Below are positions 5,148 to 5,347 of a stretch of DNA of 5,347 bases, piece by piece (the stretch's first letter is position 1; every line of letters starts with the position of its first letter). The stretch is from contig CAJTPN010000053.1 of assembly GCA_910578185.1 (NCBI GenBank), positions 1-5,347 of the forward strand. Direction: 5' to 3'. The DNA comes from an uncultured Acetatifactor sp. GTDB taxonomy: Bacteria > Bacillota > Clostridia > Lachnospirales > Lachnospiraceae. A model generated the notes under the pieces. That model ran no database searches. It worked only from the letters and a program-made list of their open reading frames with translations, and was not told the DNA's origin. Position numbers and translations under genes: made by a program.

Positions 5148-5171
5148 GGCGGTATATAGGAGGATACCGCC
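5148..5171 (+). promoter_or_regulatory. Hairpin presenting the Shine-Dalgarno sequence in its loop
   Basis: GGCGGTAT (5148-5155) is perfectly complementary to ATACCGCC (5164-5171). The 8-base loop holds AGGAGG (5158-5163), and the ATG of the 18-codon ORF follows the stem at once. The stem would hide the bases next to the start codon while exposing the ribosome binding site, a common arrangement for controlled initiation. Confidence 0.6.
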
Positions 5172-5228
5172 ATGTCTGCAATATTCATTTGTAATAGCTA
5201 TGACATATATCAATTAAAAAAAGCATAG
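5172..5228 (+). CDS. Putative 18-residue leader peptide
   Basis: This short ORF encodes MSAIFICNSYDIYQLKKA and stops at TAG 5226-5228. Its support is a strong AGGAGG 8 bases before the ATG, inside the loop of a perfect hairpin. It has no known domain. After it come a CCTCCTCC tract (5231-5238) complementary to its own ribosome binding site and, further on, a strong terminator at 5308-5336. That order (leader ORF, anti-Shine-Dalgarno, terminator) resembles attenuation leaders ahead of genes for resistance to ribosome-targeting drugs, where stalling on the leader changes RNA folding. The controlled gene would lie beyond the right edge. Translation is not proven. A chance ORF with a fortuitous site is the alternative, though the site is unusually good. 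Confidence 0.5.
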   Translation: MSAIFICNSYDIYQLKKA

Positions 5229-5277
5229 GCCCTCCTCCGGGATATTATAGTTATCTATCAGTATTATCAATCCATAT

Positions 5278-5292
5278 AAATCAGCATAATCA
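5278..5292 (-). repeat. 15-bp inverted repeat, right copy
   Basis: AAATCAGCATAATCA is the exact reverse complement of 1046-1060. It sits between the leader ORF and the final terminator. Confidence 0.4.
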
Positions 5293-5307
5293 TGGTGTTT
5301 TTTGTTG

Positions 5308-5345
5308 CGCCAGTTTCTCATTGCGAGAAACTGGCGTTTCTTATT
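5308..5345 (+). terminator. Strong Rho-independent terminator near the window edge
   Basis: CGCCAGTTTCTC (5308-5319) pairs perfectly with GAGAAACTGGCG (5325-5336) across a 5-base loop, followed by the T-rich TTTCTTATT. With a T run before the stem (5298-5303), it might work weakly in the other direction too. It follows the leader ORF by about 80 bases and may be an attenuator for a gene to the right, or simply end the leader transcript. Confidence 0.8.
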
Positions 5346-5347
5346 GT

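Noticed and set aside
1..5347. CRISPR array, tRNA or rRNA genes
   Set aside because: No regularly spaced repeats and no tRNA or rRNA-like stretches were seen on either strand.

Overview
The window looks like accessory DNA from a gut-type Firmicute, probably class Clostridia. The evidence is moderate GC content, strong AGGAGG-type ribosome binding sites, tightly packed genes, and remnants of the relaxase and large serine recombinase families found in Tn1549-like integrative conjugative elements. The host genus cannot be named from the sequence.

Layout: (1) Positions 1-118 (minus strand) encode only the zinc-ribbon part of a large serine recombinase. This abuts, in the opposite orientation, the last ~95 codons of a conjugative relaxase (about 111-395, plus strand), so the left end is a rearrangement scar. 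(2) 396-613 is non-coding and rich in hairpins. (3) 614-970 (minus) is an XRE-family repressor. (4) 971-1271 is the divergent intergenic region. (5) 1272-4698 (plus) is a compact six-gene operon: ABC ATPase, ABC-2 type permease, lipoprotein, ECF sigma factor, small cysteine-free single-span membrane protein (candidate anti-sigma) and a five-span YIP1-like membrane protein. (6) 4699-4990 has no convincing gene. (7) 4991-5347 looks like a regulatory leader. It holds a possible antiterminator/terminator switch, a Shine-Dalgarno sequence in a hairpin loop, an 18-codon leader ORF, a downstream anti-Shine-Dalgarno tract and a strong terminator at the window edge. The regulated gene would lie beyond the window.

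How the parts may work together (inference): the ATPase, permease and lipoprotein form an envelope export or antimicrobial-resistance transporter. The sigma factor and its two membrane neighbours would sense envelope stress and control transcription, and the divergent XRE protein may repress the operon. The divergent region and the right-hand leader share a diverged ~85-base structured element, so related leader DNA flanks the operon on both sides. This fits a cargo module carried within mobile-element backbone DNA.
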